Shown here: positions 5,176-7,088 of the stretch, piece after piece | How positions within the stretch are numbered: position 1 is the stretch's first letter | Layout of the letters: every line of letters starts with the position of its first letter | NCBI GenBank assembly: GCA_018899075.1 | Contig: JAHIIS010000155.1 | Span: 1 to 7,088 of the forward strand | Source: Candidatus Omnitrophota bacterium | GTDB taxonomy: Bacteria > Omnitrophota > Gorgyraeia > JAFGHF01 | DNA length: 7,088 nt | Reading direction: 5' to 3' | The notes under the pieces: generated by a model | Database searches by the model: none | The model's input: the letters and a program-made list of their open reading frames with translations, nothing else | What the model was told of the DNA's origin: nothing | Made by a program: the position numbers and the translations under genes

Positions 5176-6384
5176 ATGAAGACGATTCGGGAGATTAACG
5201 AAAAGATAAAGAAGGGGAAAGCAGTTGTAGCCACTGCCGAAGAGATTATCGACCTGGTGGATAAAAAGGGCATAAGAGAAACAGCGAGAGTCGTGGATGT
5301 GGTGACCTGCGGCACCTTTGGGCCGATGTGTTCCTCGGGGGTATATTTGAATATCGGCCATTCTAAACCCAAGATAAAACTGGGAGGCGGGCGCGTCTAT
5401 CTTAACGACGTGCCTGTTTATACCGGTTTTGCCGCCATGGATATCTATCTGGGGGCTACCGCTTTACCCGACGAAGACCCGCGCAACAAAGTATATCCCG
5501 GCACCTTCAAATACGGCGGAGGTTATGTAATCGGAGAACTGGCGGCCGGCAAAGATGTAGCCCTCAGGGCCCACGCTTACGGCACGGACTGTTATCCGCG
5601 CAGAGAATTAGAGACGCTGATTAATATCAAAGATTTAAATGAAGCTGTGCTTTTTAATCTCCGCAACTGCTACCAGAACTATAGTGTAGCCGTTAATATG
5701 AGCGAGCGGATTATTTATACCTATATGGGCGTGTTAAAACCCCATCTGGGCAACGCCGCTTATTGCAGCGCAGGCCAGCTTTCGCCTCTTTTAAATGACC
5801 CCTATTATAAGACTATCGGCGTAGGCACGAAGATATTCTTGGGCGGGGGAGTGGGCTTTGTGGCCTGGCATGGCACCCAGCATAACCCCGGCGTTAAGCG
5901 CAAGGAAAACGGCACGCCTTCGCAGGCGGCAGGCAGTCTTGCGCTTATCGGCGACCTGAAACAAATGAGCCCAAAATGGCTGGTAGGCACCACGATGTAT
6001 GGATACGGAGTTACCTTGACGGTAGGCATCGGCATACCCATACCTATCCTTAATGAAGAAATATGTCAATATGCTGCGGTGCGCGATGAAGAAATCTACA
6101 CCCAGGTAGTCGACTATGGCCAGGCCTATCCTCAAGGAACGGACAAGGCGTCTTTAGGCGAGGTAAATTACGCTCAATTGAAAAGCGGCAGGATAAAGGT
6201 GCAGAATAAAGAAGTCCCCACCGGCAGTTTATCCAGTTACTCCAGGGCTTGCGAGATTGCCGGCATTCTTAAAGAGTGGATTGCCAGAGGGGAATTCCTG
6301 TTAACCGAGCCGGTTGCCTCTTTGCCCGGCGCTGAATCGGGATACCGCTTCAGGCCCTTAAAAGAAAGACCGCTAAAAACTTAG
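5176..6384 (+). CDS. Homocysteine biosynthesis protein (HcyBio, DUF39 / COG1900 family)
   Basis: The family, characterised in Methanosarcina acetivorans (MA1821), makes homocysteine from aspartate 4-semialdehyde and sulfide, probably through an enzyme persulfide, without O-acylhomoserine. The 402-aa product is full length for the short form, with no CBS extension. Candidate catalytic cysteines are C45 and C52 in TCGTFGPMCSSG and C139 in AYGTDCYPRRE. Other conserved-looking stretches are GGGRVYLNDVPVYTGFAAMD, YGGGYVIGEL, GVGTKIFLGGGVGFVAWHGT and GYGVTLTVGIGIPIPILNE. It is expected to be cytosolic. The ATG at 5176 has AAAAAGG 3 nt upstream, which is rather close. Its usual partner, a NIL-domain ferredoxin-like protein (MA1822 type), is not in this window. 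The stop codon lies inside the first unit of the repeat tract at 6374-6465. Confidence 0.88.
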   Translation: MKTIREINEKIKKGKAVVATAEEIIDLVDKKGIRETARVVDVVTCGTFGPMCSSGVYLNIGHSKPKIKLGGGRVYLNDVPVYTGFAAMDIYLGATALPDEDPRNKVYPGTFKYGGGYVIGELAAGKDVALRAHAYGTDCYPRRELETLINIKDLNEAVLFNLRNCYQNYSVAVNMSERIIYTYMGVLKPHLGNAAYCSAGQLSPLLNDPYYKTIGVGTKIFLGGGVGFVAWHGTQHNPGVKRKENGTPSQAAGSLALIGDLKQMSPKWLVGTTMYGYGVTLTVGIGIPIPILNEEICQYAAVRDEEIYTQVVDYGQAYPQGTDKASLGEVNYAQLKSGRIKVQNKEVPTGSLSSYSRACEIAGILKEWIARGEFLLTEPVASLPGAESGYRFRPLKERPLKT

Positions 6385-6417
6385 GACCGTTTCTCAATAA
6401 AAACTTACTACCGTTTT
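6374..6417 (+). repeat. Two-unit direct repeat with 24-bp period spanning the HcyBio stop codon
   Basis: TAAAAACTTAGGACCGTTT (6374-6392) and TAAAAACTTACTACCGTTT (6398-6416) match at 17 of 19 positions, starting 24 bp apart. The first copy contains the last codons and TAG (6382-6384) of the HcyBio gene. It may be a remnant of a mobile-element end with repeated protein-binding sites. Confidence 0.7.
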
Positions 6418-6423
6418 CCAAAT

Positions 6424-6465
6424 CAATCGGGAAGCTGCCCCAAACGCAATCGGGAAAGTGTCCCC
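6424..6465 (+). repeat. Second direct repeat pair (CAATCGGGAA...CCCC), 23-bp period
   Basis: CAATCGGGAAGCTGCCCC (6424-6441) and CAATCGGGAAAGTGTCCCC (6447-6465) start 23 bp apart. The complement of the second unit contains GGGACACTTTCCC, a string I associate with dispersed elements in uncultivated-bacterium genomes (memory only). With the 6374 and 6398 units it forms four blocks spaced 24, 26 and 23 bp. Confidence 0.65.
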
Positions 6466-6485
6466 CCCTCCTTAAAGCTCGAAAC

Positions 6486-6490
6486 CGGAG
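6486..6490 (+). promoter_or_regulatory. Shine-Dalgarno supporting the GTG start of the flavoprotein gene
   Basis: CGGAG lies 8 nt before the GTG at 6499. The protein frame immediately begins the flavodoxin-like strand MKILGILGSPR, so the GTG is the right start. Confidence 0.6.
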
Positions 6491-6498
6491 ATAAGAAA

Positions 6499-7056
6499 GT
6501 GAAAATATTGGGAATATTGGGTTCGCCCCGCAGGGGCGGCAATTCAGAGTTACTTCTGGATAAGGCCTTAGAAGGAGCAAATTCAGTCGGGCTGGATACG
6601 GAAAAGATTGTCTTGAATGAATTAAAGTTTTCACCCTGCCAGGAATGCGGCGGTTGCGCAAAAACCGGCAGGTGCGTTATTAATGACGATATGCAGATTG
6701 TCTATAAGAAATTAAACGAAGCCAGCGCAATAATTTTAGCATCGCCTATTTTTTTCGGCAGCCTCCCGGCGCAGGTAAAGGCAATGATTGACCGCTGTCA
6801 ATGCCTGTGGGTGGCAAAATGCGTCTTAAAAAAAGGTAGGGGCCTTAGGGCAAGAAAAGGGTATTTAATTCTGGTGGGCGCTACCGACAGAGATAGTTTT
6901 TTCAAAAATGCCGAAAGTATAGTCAAAAATTTCTTCGGCGTTTCGGACGTAGAATTTAAAGGGAGCCTTTATTGCCCCAATGTCGACAGAAAAGACGGGA
7001 TATTAGAGCATCCGGATTATCTGAAGCGGGCCTTTGAGCTGGGCAAGCAAGTATGA
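6499..7056 (+). CDS. Iron-sulfur flavoprotein (NADPH-dependent FMN reductase / flavodoxin-like fold)
   Basis: This 185-aa soluble redox protein is predicted to bind FMN and a [4Fe-4S] cluster. The fold opens with KILGILGSPRRGGNS (residues 2-16), the FMN-phosphate loop of this family. It continues with the compact cluster motif C47-x2-C50-x2-C53-x5-C59, as in archaeal and bacterial Isf proteins, and then ASPIFFGSLPAQVKAMIDR, the second flavin-contact region. C-terminal LILVGATDR also fits the family. Isf proteins pass electrons from ferredoxin to acceptors such as O2 or H2O2 in anaerobes, but the partner here is unknown. The GTG start at 6499 is supported by CGGAG at 8-nt spacing. It is separated from HcyBio by 114 bp of repeats, so it may belong to a separate transcript. 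Its stop overlaps a downstream ATG as ATGA at 7053-7056. Confidence 0.9.
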   Translation: MKILGILGSPRRGGNSELLLDKALEGANSVGLDTEKIVLNELKFSPCQECGGCAKTGRCVINDDMQIVYKKLNEASAIILASPIFFGSLPAQVKAMIDRCQCLWVAKCVLKKGRGLRARKGYLILVGATDRDSFFKNAESIVKNFFGVSDVEFKGSLYCPNVDRKDGILEHPDYLKRAFELGKQV

Positions 7057-7088
7057 AGAGCCCCCTTTTTTTAATCATAACTTTTTCT
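7053..7088 (+). CDS. Start of a downstream gene with hydrophobic N-terminus (3' partial)
   Basis: An ATG at 7053 overlaps the flavoprotein stop in the ATGA arrangement typical of coupled genes. The twelve visible codons read MKSPLFLIITFS, a charged residue followed by a hydrophobic run, as in a signal peptide or membrane anchor. The upstream Shine-Dalgarno is weak and only 36 bp are visible, so the gene's identity is unknown and its existence is only probable. Confidence 0.45.
   Translation, partial: MKSPLFLIITFS

Larger units (their letters stand above)
6385..6498 (+). other. Repeat-filled intergenic gap before the flavoprotein gene
   Basis: This 114-bp gap is the longest non-coding stretch in the window. 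It holds the second half of the 24-bp repeat pair, the CAATCGGGAA repeat pair and a C-run at 6462-6468. The ribosome site of the next gene is at its right end. I see no convincing -35/-10 promoter and no stem followed by a T-run. Confidence 0.7.

Noticed and set aside
5140..5372. Two reverse-strand open frames over the start of the HcyBio gene
   Set aside because: They overlap each other and a well-supported enzyme gene, and have no recognisable motif or ribosome site.
5791..6135. 114-aa reverse-strand open frame within HcyBio
   Set aside because: It is opposite strongly conserved-looking HcyBio sequence and its translation has no domain features.
6374..6465. CRISPR array or tandem satellite
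   Set aside because: There are only two units of each type, units are imperfect, spacers are too short, and no cas gene is present.
7057..7088. Rho-independent terminator at the C-run and T-run after the flavoprotein gene
   Set aside because: The T-run has no complementary stem upstream, and the bases are better read as the start of another gene.

Overview
The window is a densely packed, entirely plus-strand bacterial segment. It carries eight complete genes, one gene cut by the left edge and a probable gene start cut by the right edge. Gene content alone does not fix the organism. The combination of a PabB-PabC fusion, an HcyBio (DUF39) homocysteine-forming enzyme, an iron-sulfur flavoprotein and a compact radical SAM enzyme points to an anaerobe. 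Two dispersed repeat types that I recognise from memory (reading HCEEPKATKQS and VRQAHHP...EQSRRM in one frame) are common in uncultivated anaerobic lineages, so Candidatus Omnitrophota or a relative is my best guess. That is an inference, not a demonstrated assignment.

Layout. (1) 2-1444: aminodeoxychorismate synthase component I fused to aminodeoxychorismate lyase (PabB-PabC), 5' end missing. (2) 1425-2366: radical SAM protein with a half-SPASM/twitch-like Cys-rich C-terminus, overlapping pabBC by 20 bp. (3) 2425-3774: CCA-adding tRNA nucleotidyltransferase/poly(A) polymerase with an HD domain; its last 22 codons and stop lie in a 69-bp palindromic repeat. (4) 3789-4451: LOG/TIGR00730 nucleoside-monophosphate phosphoribohydrolase; its last dozen codons and stop lie in a second, unrelated repeat. 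(5) 4465-4665: 66-aa degenerate zinc-ribbon protein whose likely start codon sits in that same repeat. (6) 4701-4871: 56-aa basic helical protein, overlapping (7) 4855-5151: a DUF4190-like small membrane protein. (8) 5176-6384: HcyBio homocysteine biosynthesis protein. (9) 6385-6498: the only sizeable gap, filled by a run of quasi-tandem repeats. (10) 6499-7056: iron-sulfur flavoprotein. (11) 7053 onward: a new gene with a hydrophobic N-terminus.

How the genes relate. pabBC makes p-aminobenzoate for folate-type cofactors, and the translationally overlapped radical SAM gene may act on the same or a neighbouring product (inference). The cca and LOG genes are housekeeping nucleotide and tRNA functions. 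HcyBio makes homocysteine from aspartate semialdehyde and sulfide, a route that suits sulfide-rich anoxic life. Most genes have close spacing or overlaps and could be read as one or two long transcripts. I saw no confident promoter or rho-independent terminator.

The most striking signal is not a gene but the number of short palindromes and repeats. Three genes (cca, LOG, HcyBio) have their stop codons inside repeats. GC-core palindromes also sit in frame inside pabB, at the PabB-PabC junction and in the radical SAM C-terminus, and another lies just upstream of cca. I do not see a clearly new defence or metabolic system; the repeat-at-gene-end pattern is the part most worth following.
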